64,000 bases of DNA, from the NCBI RefSeq assembly GCF_900102165.1, contig NZ_FNBD01000005.1, positions 248,001 to 312,000 of the forward strand, given 5' to 3'. The translations under genes and the position numbers were made by a program. This stretch comes from Cellulophaga baltica (GTDB lineage: Bacteria > Bacteroidota > Bacteroidia > Flavobacteriales > Flavobacteriaceae). The notes under the pieces were generated by a model. That model saw only the letters and a program-made list of their open reading frames with translations, did no database searches and was not told the DNA's origin. Below, piece by piece: positions 8,679 through 16,687 of this stretch. The first letter of the stretch is position 1. Each line of letters begins with the position of its first letter.

Positions 8679-9770
8679 TTATGATGCCCAATCAAATGCT
8701 TCAATAATTTCTTTATAGATTACTTCTCCTTCAGAAATATTTAAACCTTTCTGTAATCCTGGATCAGAAGCCAATGCTTTTTTCCAACCCATATTAGCAA
8801 TCTTAATAGCATAACTTGTAGTTACGTTTGTAAGTGCTAATGTAGAAGTATAAGGCACCGCTCCTGGCATGTTTGCTACAGAGTAATGTACAATTTCATC
8901 TATAATATAAATAGGATCTTGGTGTGTTGTTGGTCTTGTAGTCTCTACACAACCACCCTGATCTACAGCAACATCTACAATAACAGCTCCAGATTTCATG
9001 GTTTTAAGCATGTCTCTAGTGATTAAGTTTGGCGCTTTTTTACCTTTAAGTAAAACTCCACCAATAATTAAATCATGTGTTTGTACGTGCTCTCTAATAT
9101 TATATTCATTAGAAAATAAAGTAGTACAGTTTGCTGGCAATACATCATTAGCATAACGTAAGCGCTTCATGTCTATATCTAATATAGTTACCTGAGCACC
9201 TAAACCAGATGCCATTTTAGCAGCTTGCATACCTACTACACCTGCACCAAGTATTAAAACTTTTCCTGGAGGTACACCCGGTACACCACCTAATAAAAGA
9301 CCACGACCTTTAACTGGTTTCTCTAAATACTTTGCTCCTTGCTGAATAGACATTCTACCTGCCACTTCAGACATAGGCGTTAACAATGGTAAACCACCAT
9401 CTCTATCTTCTACCGTTTCATAAGCAATACAAATAGCACCACTTTCTAACATAGCCTTCGTTAAAGGCTCGCTAGATGCAAAATGGAAATATGTGAAAAC
9501 AATTTGTCCTTTTTTAATAAGGCTATATTCTTGTTCAATAGGCTCCTTAACTTTTACTATCATTTCTGCGATAGCATAAATCTCTTCAATAGTTTCTAAA
9601 ATTGTAGCTCCCGCTTCAACATACGCTTCATCTAAGAAACCACTATTATCTCCTGCCGTTGATTGTACAAATACTTCATGGTTGTTTTTTACTAATTCAA
9701 AAACACCACCTGGAGTCATACCAACACGACTCTCATTGTTTTTAATTTCCTTAGGGATACCTATTTTCAT
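8679..9770 (-). CDS. ald: Alanine dehydrogenase
   Basis: NAD-dependent enzyme that reversibly deaminates L-alanine to pyruvate and ammonia. The 363-residue protein opens with the family signature IGIPKEIKNNESRVGMTPGG. The central segment PLLTPMSEVAGRMS, the Rossmann motif ILGAGVVGMQAA and the C-terminal MPGAVPYTSTLALTN all agree with bacterial Ald. The C-terminus is slightly shorter than in Bacillus. It has a long AT-rich upstream region and a strong terminator, so it is probably monocistronic. The related transhydrogenase alpha subunit is unlikely, given the length and the fit to Ald. Confidence 0.95.
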   Translation of the reverse strand: MKIGIPKEIKNNESRVGMTPGGVFELVKNNHEVFVQSTAGDNSGFLDEAYVEAGATILETIEEIYAIAEMIVKVKEPIEQEYSLIKKGQIVFTYFHFASSEPLTKAMLESGAICIAYETVEDRDGGLPLLTPMSEVAGRMSIQQGAKYLEKPVKGRGLLLGGVPGVPPGKVLILGAGVVGMQAAKMASGLGAQVTILDIDMKRLRYANDVLPANCTTLFSNEYNIREHVQTHDLIIGGVLLKGKKAPNLITRDMLKTMKSGAVIVDVAVDQGGCVETTRPTTHQDPIYIIDEIVHYSVANMPGAVPYTSTLALTNVTTSYAIKIANMGWKKALASDPGLQKGLNISEGEVIYKEIIEAFDWAS

Positions 9771-10198
9771 TTGCTTTATTTATTAGAACTTTCGATTAAA
9801 AAGAAAAATATCTGCATAAAAATGAATTTGATTATCAGATTCCTGCAGATTACATTTATAAAAAAACAAACTAAAAAAGACAAAGGCAAATCTTAAGTTT
9901 ATTCAACAAACAAATTAATTCGCCAATGTCAATTTTAATTATAATTAGTCGCGTCAAATTTGCCACAAATAGTTATAATAAAAAAACAAAAACCACTAAA
10001 ATTGTGATGGTTTAACTAATAATCAGACTTTTAACAATTAGCCCTATATTGTTTTGCAGAAATAATAAAATTGATGCCTAAAATTCAGATTTTCGAATAA
10101 AGCGTTGCACAATTATCAGCCTTATTTTGCCCTTTTTGGAGCGAATAGTGTCATATCAATCTACCGTTACTGCTACGATAGATTGATATGCCTACTTT
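9771..10198. other. Intergenic region with no gene seen
   Basis: About 430 bp, very AT-rich, between two minus-strand genes. It holds the presumed ald promoter on the right of ald and a 12-bp inverted repeat just after leuS (10152-10190). I see no ORF, tRNA or recognisable structured RNA. Confidence 0.6.
10152..10190. repeat. Perfect 12-bp inverted repeat after leuS
   Basis: CATATCAATCTA (10152-10163) and TAGATTGATATG (10179-10190) can form a stem with a partly paired 15-base centre, nine bases beyond the leuS stop. No T run follows on the minus strand, so it may be an unconventional terminator or an mRNA 3'-end stabiliser rather than a classical intrinsic terminator. Confidence 0.7.
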
Positions 10199-13100
10199 TT
10201 AACCTACTATATTAATAATTTTACCTGGAACAATAATGACTTTTTTAGGCGTACGCCCTGCCAATTGTTGTATGGTTTTTTCATGCGCCATCACTACTTC
10301 TTCGATCTGATCTTTTGTAAAATCCATCGGAAGTTCTAATTTGAAACGCATTTTTCCATTAAAAGAAACTGGGTATTCTTTACTACTCTCTACCAAGTGC
10401 GATGCCTCAAATTTTGGAAAAGGCGCTGTAGAAATAGAGTTTGTATGCCCAAGTTTACTCCATAATTCTTCCGCGATATGTGGTGCGTAAGGCGACACCA
10501 AAATAACCAAGGCCTCTAACACCTCTCTACTGGTACATTTCTGAGCAGACAGTTCATTCACTGCAATCATAAAGGTAGATACAGACGTATTGAAAGAGAA
10601 GTTTTCAATATCTTCTTCTACTTTCTTAATGGTTTTATGTAAGGTCTTAAGGTTGTCTTTTGATGCTTCCGTATCGGTAACTTTAATACCATTATCGTCT
10701 ACATACAAACGCCATAATTTTTTAAGAAAACCATGCGTACCCGTAATGCCTGCTGTATTCCAAGGTTTAGATTGCTCTAATGGGCCTAAAAACATCTCAT
10801 ACAGACGTAAACTGTCTGCCCCGTAACCAACACAAATACTATCCGGACTTACCACATTGTATTTAGACTTGGACATCTTTTCTACTTCGCGACCAACGAT
10901 GTATTCATCATCGCTATTCAATTTAAATTCTGCTTTCTTTAGAAAAGAAAAAAGAGGATCCTCTTTAAGCCTTTCAATATCAAGAACATCAGTCGTGCCT
11001 ATTAAATATTTTACATCAACTCGTACCGGAAGAAAAGTTCCATCAAAAGAACTATCAAGTTCCGCTACTAAACCAACACTTGCAAAATCCTTAATTCTAT
11101 TAGTAATGATATTTTTGACAACAATATCATAATCACCTTTCACAGCATTTTCATAAGATTCTTTAGAAATTACATATTTTTTCATTTCTAAAACCTCTGA
11201 ATATTTTTGAAGATCTTCTTTGTTACTAACGTTAACAGAAAACCCAGGACCAAAACCATACACAAAAGCACTTGTCCCCGTGATCATTCCTTGATTGATC
11301 AGTTTTTTGGCAAACTCGTTTTTAGGCACTACACCCTTATCAAACAAGAATTTTTGCCAGAAACGTGCATATAATAAATGTCCTGTTGCATGCTCACTAC
11401 CACCAATGTACAAATCTACATCTTGCCAATAGTTAATGGCCTCCTCTGAAAATATAGCCTCCGTATTGTTCGGATCCATATAACGGTTAAAGTAAAAACT
11501 ACTCCCCGCCCAACCTGGCATGGTATTTAATTCTAAGGGCCACACCGTGGTGTTATTTATCTTGCTATTATCTACAACCTGATTAGAAACCGTGTCCCAG
11601 GCCCAAACGGTAGCATTCCCTAATGGTGGTTCTCCAGTTTCGGTGGGTAAATATTTTTCTACTTCTGGTAATGCAATTGGCAAATGTTTCGCATCTATCA
11701 TTTGCGGCATACCATCTACATAATATACTGGAAAAGGTTCTCCCCAATACCGTTGTCTGCTAAAAACAGCATCACGCAAACGGTAGTTAATTTTTCCTTT
11801 TCCTTGTCCTATTTTTTCCAATTCATAAATCGCTAATTTCATGGCTTTCTTATACGGCAATCCGTTTAGAAAATCAGAATTAGCAATTACCGTTTTGTCT
11901 TTGTCAGCATGTGCTTCTTCAGAAATATCTACGCCTTCAAATACATTAGGAATAGCAATATTGAATTTTTTAGCAAAATCATAATCACGCTGATCACCAC
12001 AAGGTACTGCCATCACAGCTCCTGTACCATAACCCGCTAACACATAATCCCCAATCCAAATTGGCACTGGCTCTTTGGTAAATGGGTGCTCTGCATACGC
12101 TCCAGTAAAAGCCCCTGAAATAGTTTTCACATCTGCCATACGCTCACGCTCACTACGTTTTGCAGTTGCTTCTATATATGCTTCAACCTCCGCTTTTTGC
12201 TCTGGCGTGGTTATTTTAGCAACCAACTCATGCTCTGGCGCTAAAGTCATAAAAGAAACTCCAAAAATAGTATCAGGGCGGGTGGTAAAGACATCAATCC
12301 CCCTAACCCCCGAAGGGGGAACTTCTTTACTATTCGATAGCTCAGTAATTATATTATTTAATACAGCATCTAAATCCCCTATAACTTGTTCATTCGTAAA
12401 ACGAACTACCTTAAACCCTCTTGCATTTAATACATCTGTACGAGATTGATCTGCCTCTTTTTGTTCTTCATGAATTGCACCATCTACCTCAACAATCAAT
12501 TTTTTAGAAAGACATACAAAATCAACTATAAAATCTGCAATTAGATGTTGCCTTCTAAATTTATCTCCTATATTTTTTCCTTTCAACCTTTCCCATAGTA
12601 TAGCTTCCGCTTCTGTAGGATTATTGCGCATTTCTTTTGCTCTTTCTAATAATAAGTGCGCATTATTTCCACCTGTCATATATCCAGGAGTAGCTCCCTC
12701 TCCTTTGGAGGGGGTTGGGGGGAGGATTTGAAACGTTACTGAAGCTCCTTGAGAACGACCTATCCAATTGGTCTGTGAATCCTTAAGTGGTTGTGGCCAA
12801 TCTACTGTAGTTAAATCATCTAATAAACGTTGTGCATATGCCGAAATACGCATGCTCCACTGTGTCATTTTTTTACGAATAACAGGGTGACCTCCGCGTT
12901 CTGATACGCCATTGACAATCTCATCATTAGCCAATACAGTACCTAGGCCAGGACACCAGTTTACTTCCGTATCTGCCAAATAGGTAAGTCGGTATTGCAA
13001 CAGTAGTTCTTGTTGCTTTTTTGTGTCAAAAGCATTCCACTCTTCTGCAGTAAAAACTATAATATCTTCATCACAAACTGCATTTACCGTCGCATTTCCT

Positions 13101-13600
13101 TCTTTTTCAAAAAGCGCGGTTAATGTAGCAATGTCTTCTGCCTTGTTCGTATCATTATTGTACCACGAGTTGAACAACTGAATAAATATCCACTGGGTCC
13201 ACTTGTAATACTGCGGAGTAGAGGTACGCACTTCACGGCTCCAATCAAAAGAAAAACCAATTTTATCCAATTGGTCTCTATATCTAGCAATATTTGTTTC
13301 TGTAGTAATTGCAGGATGTTGCCCTGTTTGAATGGCATATTGTTCTGCTGGTAAGCCAAAAGAATCATATCCCATTGGATGCAATACATTAAACCCTTTA
13401 TGTCTTTTATAACGCGCATAAATATCACTAGCAATATACCCCAACGGATGCCCTACATGGAGTCCTGCTCCAGAAGGATAAGGAAACATGTCTAAGACAT
13501 AAAATTTTTCTTTATCGGAATTATTTTCTGCTTTAAACGTTTGGTTTTTTGCCCAATATTCTTGCCATTTGGCTTCAATTTCTGTGAAATCGTAGTTCAT
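10199..13600 (-). CDS. leuS: Leucyl-tRNA synthetase with in-frame DUF559 insert
   Basis: Class I synthetase that charges tRNA-Leu; essential. The reading frame is open for 1133 residues, much longer than E. coli LeuRS (860). HVGH (residues 48-51) and KMSKS (908-912) form the catalytic site; TTRPDT (439-444) and GDQRDYDF (535-542) belong to the CP1 editing domain. Residues ~293-434 are foreign: a complete DUF559 endonuclease-like domain inserted between strand GASVTFQI and strand IDVFTTRPDT at the start of the editing domain, in a surface turn. A second expansion lies between GMITG (771) and KMSKS, where the leucine-specific domain sits. All LeuRS motifs are intact, so the protein is presumably functional with the insert retained, unless it is removed after translation; no intein splice motifs are visible. 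Confidence 0.96.
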   Translation of the reverse strand: MNYDFTEIEAKWQEYWAKNQTFKAENNSDKEKFYVLDMFPYPSGAGLHVGHPLGYIASDIYARYKRHKGFNVLHPMGYDSFGLPAEQYAIQTGQHPAITTETNIARYRDQLDKIGFSFDWSREVRTSTPQYYKWTQWIFIQLFNSWYNNDTNKAEDIATLTALFEKEGNATVNAVCDEDIIVFTAEEWNAFDTKKQQELLLQYRLTYLADTEVNWCPGLGTVLANDEIVNGVSERGGHPVIRKKMTQWSMRISAYAQRLLDDLTTVDWPQPLKDSQTNWIGRSQGASVTFQILPPTPSKGEGATPGYMTGGNNAHLLLERAKEMRNNPTEAEAILWERLKGKNIGDKFRRQHLIADFIVDFVCLSKKLIVEVDGAIHEEQKEADQSRTDVLNARGFKVVRFTNEQVIGDLDAVLNNIITELSNSKEVPPSGVRGIDVFTTRPDTIFGVSFMTLAPEHELVAKITTPEQKAEVEAYIEATAKRSERERMADVKTISGAFTGAYAEHPFTKEPVPIWIGDYVLAGYGTGAVMAVPCGDQRDYDFAKKFNIAIPNVFEGVDISEEAHADKDKTVIANSDFLNGLPYKKAMKLAIYELEKIGQGKGKINYRLRDAVFSRQRYWGEPFPVYYVDGMPQMIDAKHLPIALPEVEKYLPTETGEPPLGNATVWAWDTVSNQVVDNSKINNTTVWPLELNTMPGWAGSSFYFNRYMDPNNTEAIFSEEAINYWQDVDLYIGGSEHATGHLLYARFWQKFLFDKGVVPKNEFAKKLINQGMITGTSAFVYGFGPGFSVNVSNKEDLQKYSEVLEMKKYVISKESYENAVKGDYDIVVKNIITNRIKDFASVGLVAELDSSFDGTFLPVRVDVKYLIGTTDVLDIERLKEDPLFSFLKKAEFKLNSDDEYIVGREVEKMSKSKYNVVSPDSICVGYGADSLRLYEMFLGPLEQSKPWNTAGITGTHGFLKKLWRLYVDDNGIKVTDTEASKDNLKTLHKTIKKVEEDIENFSFNTSVSTFMIAVNELSAQKCTSREVLEALVILVSPYAPHIAEELWSKLGHTNSISTAPFPKFEASHLVESSKEYPVSFNGKMRFKLELPMDFTKDQIEEVVMAHEKTIQQLAGRTPKKVIIVPGKIINIVG
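12297..12322. repeat. Insert end A: palindromic terminal repeat
   Basis: ATCCCCCTAACCCCC followed by GAAGGGGGAAC; CCCCC (12307-12311) and GGGGG (12315-12319) form a hairpin around GAA. On the coding strand it is read as VPPSGVRGI. It matches end B in inverted orientation (ATCCYCCCC..AACCCCC). Confidence 0.8.
12299..12724 (-). mobile_element. DUF559-encoding insertion element within leuS
   Basis: A 426-bp (142-codon) segment absent from ordinary LeuRS. It encodes a linker (LPPTPSKGEGATPG), a DUF559 domain, and a second linker (KEVPPSGVRG). DUF559 proteins are Vsr/PD-(D/E)xK-like nucleases; the usual motifs are visible: AKEMRNNPTEAEAILWERL, KFRRQH, the Asp of IVDFVC, IVEVDGAIH with the Glu-x-Asp pair, and FKVVRFTNEQV. 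Both ends are G/C-rich palindromes in inverted orientation. An internal ATG at 12679 exists, but there is no stop within the insert, so no free-standing DUF559 protein can be made from it. Mobility is inferred from the architecture and not shown directly. Confidence 0.8.
12693..12727. repeat. Insert end B: palindromic terminal repeat
   Basis: CTCCCTCTCCTTTGGAG then GGGGTTGGGGGGAGGAT; CTCC-TTT-GGAG forms a hairpin. In reverse complement it begins ATCCTCCCCCCAACCCCC, matching end A. On the coding strand it is read as ILPPTPSKGEGA. Confidence 0.8.
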
Positions 13601-13939
13601 TATATAAAGTTTGTATAAACCTGACGGTTTTAATGCGCTGCAAAAATAAGTTTATTATAGGAAAGGGAAAAAGATAATATGACATGAGCCACATCCAACA
13701 AAAACAAACTATTATAAACGTGACAAAATTTACCTCATAAATGAATGAAAACCATCAACAAAAAAAGTCTAAGCTGATTATTCCTAAGTATCTTAGGTTA
13801 CTAAAATCACCTTTAGAAATCTTCTGACCTTAAATAGGCGTTATTTACATAAAAATCTAACTTAAAAACAAAGCAAAGTGTTAACAGTGATTTCATATTA
13901 AATATACTTTCCTATTTTTACATATCGTTTTCACAAATT
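13601..13939. other. Intergenic region between leuS and ftsX
   Basis: About 340 bp between divergent genes. A TATTTTTG box for leuS lies at 13641-13648 on the minus strand. A small inverted repeat CCTAAG-TAT-CTTAGG is at 13783-13797. No ORF or RNA gene is seen. Confidence 0.55.
13641..13648 (-). promoter_or_regulatory. leuS: Candidate -7 box of leuS
   Basis: TATTTTTG on the minus strand fits TAnnTTTG and lies 41 bp before the leuS ATG. The -33 element is not clear. Confidence 0.4.
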
Positions 13940-14818
13940 ATGAGTAAATCTTTCGAGCGCTATCAACAACGCAAATTAATATCGAGCTATTTTTCAGTAG
14001 TTTTAAGTATAGGTCTTGTACTTTTTCTATTAGGAATATTAGGCTTATTGGTTTTAAATACTAAAAAACTAGCTGATCATTTTAAAGAACAGATTACTAT
14101 CTCTGTCTTTTTAAAAGATAATGCAAAGCATGTAGAAATAGACCAGCTACAGAAAAGCTTAGTCATGGCAGAATACACCAAAGCCGCTACTTATGTTTCA
14201 AAAGAAGAAGCTGCAGCACAACACAGTGAAGATATTGGCGAGAACTTTCAAGATTTCTTAGGTTACAACCCATTAAAAAATTCTATAGACGTTCAGTTAA
14301 ATGCAGATTTTGTAACCCCAGAATTGCTGGAAGAGATAGCTGCAGAAATTACTACCAAAGGTTATGTAGAAGAAGTTAGCTATGACAAACCTTTAATTGG
14401 CCTCTTAAATGAAAATGTAAAACGTATTAGTTTCTGGATTCTGGTAGCCAGTAGTATTTTTACGTTTATCGCTGTTTTATTAATCAATAGCTCTATTCGT
14501 TTATCTATCTACTCCAAGCGTTTCATTATTAAGACAATGCAAATGGTGGGCGCCACAAAGGTGTTTATCCGAAAGCCATTTATTTGGACCAATATTAAGT
14601 TAGGTGTCCTAGGAGCCGCATTAGCAATGCTTGCCTTGGCGGGTGTTTTATATTATGTGAATGAAAATTTTCCGGAATTAGGATTAATGGAAGACCCTAC
14701 GATACTGGCTATTCTTTTTTCTAGTGTTTTTATATTAGGCTTGTTAATTTCACTTATTAGCACCTACTTTGCAACACAACGTTTTTTAAATTTAAGAACA
14801 GACGAATTATATTATTAA
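13940..14818 (+). CDS. ftsX: Cell division permease-like protein FtsX
   Basis: Inner-membrane FtsX, partner of the ATPase FtsE, which links the divisome to peptidoglycan hydrolase activation. The 292 residues show a cytoplasmic N-terminus, one membrane helix (about 20-45), a periplasmic domain of ~120 residues, and three C-terminal helices with the FtsX/MacB-type permease core (SIRLSIYSKRFIIKTMQMVGAT). ftsE is not in the window, which is common in Bacteroidota. First gene of a run of plus-strand envelope genes (ftsX-DUF3098-uppP-truB) with very short gaps. Confidence 0.92.
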   Translation: MSKSFERYQQRKLISSYFSVVLSIGLVLFLLGILGLLVLNTKKLADHFKEQITISVFLKDNAKHVEIDQLQKSLVMAEYTKAATYVSKEEAAAQHSEDIGENFQDFLGYNPLKNSIDVQLNADFVTPELLEEIAAEITTKGYVEEVSYDKPLIGLLNENVKRISFWILVASSIFTFIAVLLINSSIRLSIYSKRFIIKTMQMVGATKVFIRKPFIWTNIKLGVLGAALAMLALAGVLYYVNENFPELGLMEDPTILAILFSSVFILGLLISLISTYFATQRFLNLRTDELYY

Positions 14819-14827
14819 ATTTGCAGC

Positions 14828-15091
14828 ATGGCGTACAAAAGCAACAATACAAATCAAGATTCTAAAAAGGAATTTATTTTTCAGCATAAGAATTATATGT
14901 TCATGTTTATTGGCCTTGCCTTTATTGTAATAGGTTTTATATTAATGAGCGGTGGCGGTAGTGATGATCCAAATGTTTTTAACCCTGAAATTTATAGTTT
15001 TAGAAGAATCCGTTTGGCACCTACTTTAGTGCTTATTGGCCTAGGAATAGAAATCTATGCTATTTTGTTAAACCCTCATAAGAAAGACTAA
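14828..15091 (+). CDS. DUF3098 small membrane protein
   Basis: 87-residue protein with two membrane helices (about 25-45 and 62-82) separated by a short polar loop (GGGSDDPNVF), matching the DUF3098 family. It lies nine bases after ftsX, and its TAA is immediately followed by the TTG start of uppP. The conserved position between ftsX and uppP suggests an envelope or division role; no activity is known. Confidence 0.85.
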   Translation: MAYKSNNTNQDSKKEFIFQHKNYMFMFIGLAFIVIGFILMSGGGSDDPNVFNPEIYSFRRIRLAPTLVLIGLGIEIYAILLNPHKKD

Positions 15092-15886
15092 TTGGAAGTA
15101 ATAGACGCAATAATCCTTGGTATAATTCAAGGATTAACAGAGTTTCTACCTGTTTCATCAAGTGGACATTTAGAATTAGGAAAAGCTATTTTAGGCGATC
15201 ATTCTGTACCAGAAGAGAGTCTTTTGTTTACTGTGGTTCTCCATTTTGCTACGGCACTTAGTACCATCGTTGTTTTCAGAAAAGATATTTGGGAACTACT
15301 TCGTGGACTTTTTCAATTTAAATGGAACGACGAAACACAATTTTCTGTAAAAATTATTATTTCAATGTTGCCTGCGGTTTTCGTTGGTTTGTTTTTTGAA
15401 GAACAATTGGAAAGTTTTTTTGGAGGTAATGTTCGTTTTGTAGGGTACATGTTATTAGTGACTGCCGTACTTCTCTATTTTGCAGATAAAGCCAAAGACA
15501 CGGATAAAAAAGTTAGTTTTAAAAATGCTTTTCTTGTAGGTATATCTCAAGCAATAGCAATGCTTCCCGGTATCTCTAGAAGTGGTGCTACTATTTCTAC
15601 CTCTGTACTACTAGGTGTAGATAAAACTAAAGCAGCACGTTTTTCTTTCTTGATGGTAGTACCTTTAATTTTTGGTAAGATTTTTAAAGACCTATTAGGA
15701 GGAGAACTTACTTTTGACGGAGATAATAATGTTGCTATGGGTGCTGGCTTTATAGCCGCATTTGTTGCCGGATTAGGAGCCTGTACTTGGATGATTCAAC
15801 TCGTTAAGAAAAGTAAGCTTTCTTATTTTTCTATCTACTGTTTCATTGTAGGTCTTATCGCCATCGCTTACGGATATTTTGGATAA
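15092..15886 (+). CDS. uppP: Undecaprenyl-diphosphate phosphatase
   Basis: Integral membrane BacA/UppP, which recycles undecaprenyl pyrophosphate to the monophosphate lipid carrier for peptidoglycan and O-antigen synthesis. The 264 residues carry both catalytic signatures: EFLPVSSSGH (residues 17-26) and GISRSGATIS later in the protein. The start is TTG, directly after the preceding stop. No ATG fits, and MEVIDAIILGIIQGLTE is the normal family N-terminus. Loss confers bacitracin sensitivity in other bacteria. Confidence 0.95.
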   Translation: MEVIDAIILGIIQGLTEFLPVSSSGHLELGKAILGDHSVPEESLLFTVVLHFATALSTIVVFRKDIWELLRGLFQFKWNDETQFSVKIIISMLPAVFVGLFFEEQLESFFGGNVRFVGYMLLVTAVLLYFADKAKDTDKKVSFKNAFLVGISQAIAMLPGISRSGATISTSVLLGVDKTKAARFSFLMVVPLIFGKIFKDLLGGELTFDGDNNVAMGAGFIAAFVAGLGACTWMIQLVKKSKLSYFSIYCFIVGLIAIAYGYFG

Positions 15887-15906
15887 TACGCATTTAAAAA
15901 TAGCTA

Positions 15907-16617
15907 TTGAAAACTAAAGAACATTTCTTAGACGGACAAACACTTTTGATTGACAAACCATTAAATTGGTCTTCTTTTCAAGCGGTAAACTCTATAAAGT
16001 GGAGCATCCGAAGAAAGTTTGAGCTTAAAAAAATAAAAGTTGGTCACGCAGGTACTTTAGATCCTTTAGCAACAGGCTTACTGCTTATTTGCACCGGAAA
16101 ATCTACCAAAACAATTAACGAACTACAAGGTCAGGCTAAAGAATACACAGGGACTATTACTTTAGGAGGCACAACACCTTCTTACGATCTAGAATCTGAA
16201 ATAAATGAAACCTTTCCTACGGAACATATTACGGAAGCTATGATAATAGAAGCTACCCAACAGTTTTTAGGAGAAATAGAACAAGCACCTCCAATTTTTT
16301 CCGCATTGAAAAAAGATGGTAAACGTTTGTACGAATATGCAAGAGAAGGACTAGAAGTTGAAATAAAAAAACGCCTTATCACTATTCATGAGTTTGAAAT
16401 TACGGGTATTGAAGCTACTGTAGTTTCCTTTAGAGTAGCGTGTAGCAAAGGAACCTATATCCGATCTCTAGCGCATGACTTTGGAATTGCCCTAAACTCT
16501 GGCGCACATTTATCATCACTTAGAAGAACCAAAATAGGCGATTACAACGTAGATAATGCAATAACCACAGAGGAATTTAACAAGCTATTGAATCCTGATG
16601 TTGAAGAAAATCTTTAG
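15907..16617 (+). CDS. truB: tRNA pseudouridine(55) synthase TruB
   Basis: Makes the universal pseudouridine 55 in the T-loop of tRNAs. The 236-residue protein has the box LLIDKPLNWSSF near the N-terminus, and the catalytic motif GHAGTLDPLATG with Asp52. The start is again TTG, about 20 bp after uppP; no in-frame ATG would preserve the N-terminal motif. It closes the ftsX-uppP-truB group. The protein lacks the C-terminal PUA extension of longer TruBs, as is usual for short forms. Confidence 0.95.
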   Translation: MKTKEHFLDGQTLLIDKPLNWSSFQAVNSIKWSIRRKFELKKIKVGHAGTLDPLATGLLLICTGKSTKTINELQGQAKEYTGTITLGGTTPSYDLESEINETFPTEHITEAMIIEATQQFLGEIEQAPPIFSALKKDGKRLYEYAREGLEVEIKKRLITIHEFEITGIEATVVSFRVACSKGTYIRSLAHDFGIALNSGAHLSSLRRTKIGDYNVDNAITTEEFNKLLNPDVEENL

Positions 16618-16687
16618 AAAAGGGACATTTTCATTGTTGTTCGTCGATTTTATAAAATAATATTCTAAAAAAGTGGTTATTAGGAAT

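Noticed and set aside
9771-10198. Possible tRNA or small RNA gene
   Set aside because: No cloverleaf, no GGTTCRA-type T-loop and no other conserved structure was seen.
12075-12449. Plus-strand open frame across the leuS insert
   Set aside because: It lies antisense to the DUF559 and editing-domain codons and has no recognisable protein features.
12299-12724. The leuS insert as an intein
   Set aside because: No Cys/Ser at the splice start, no C-terminal His-Asn, and no Hint-type blocks; the segment is DUF559 plus linkers only.
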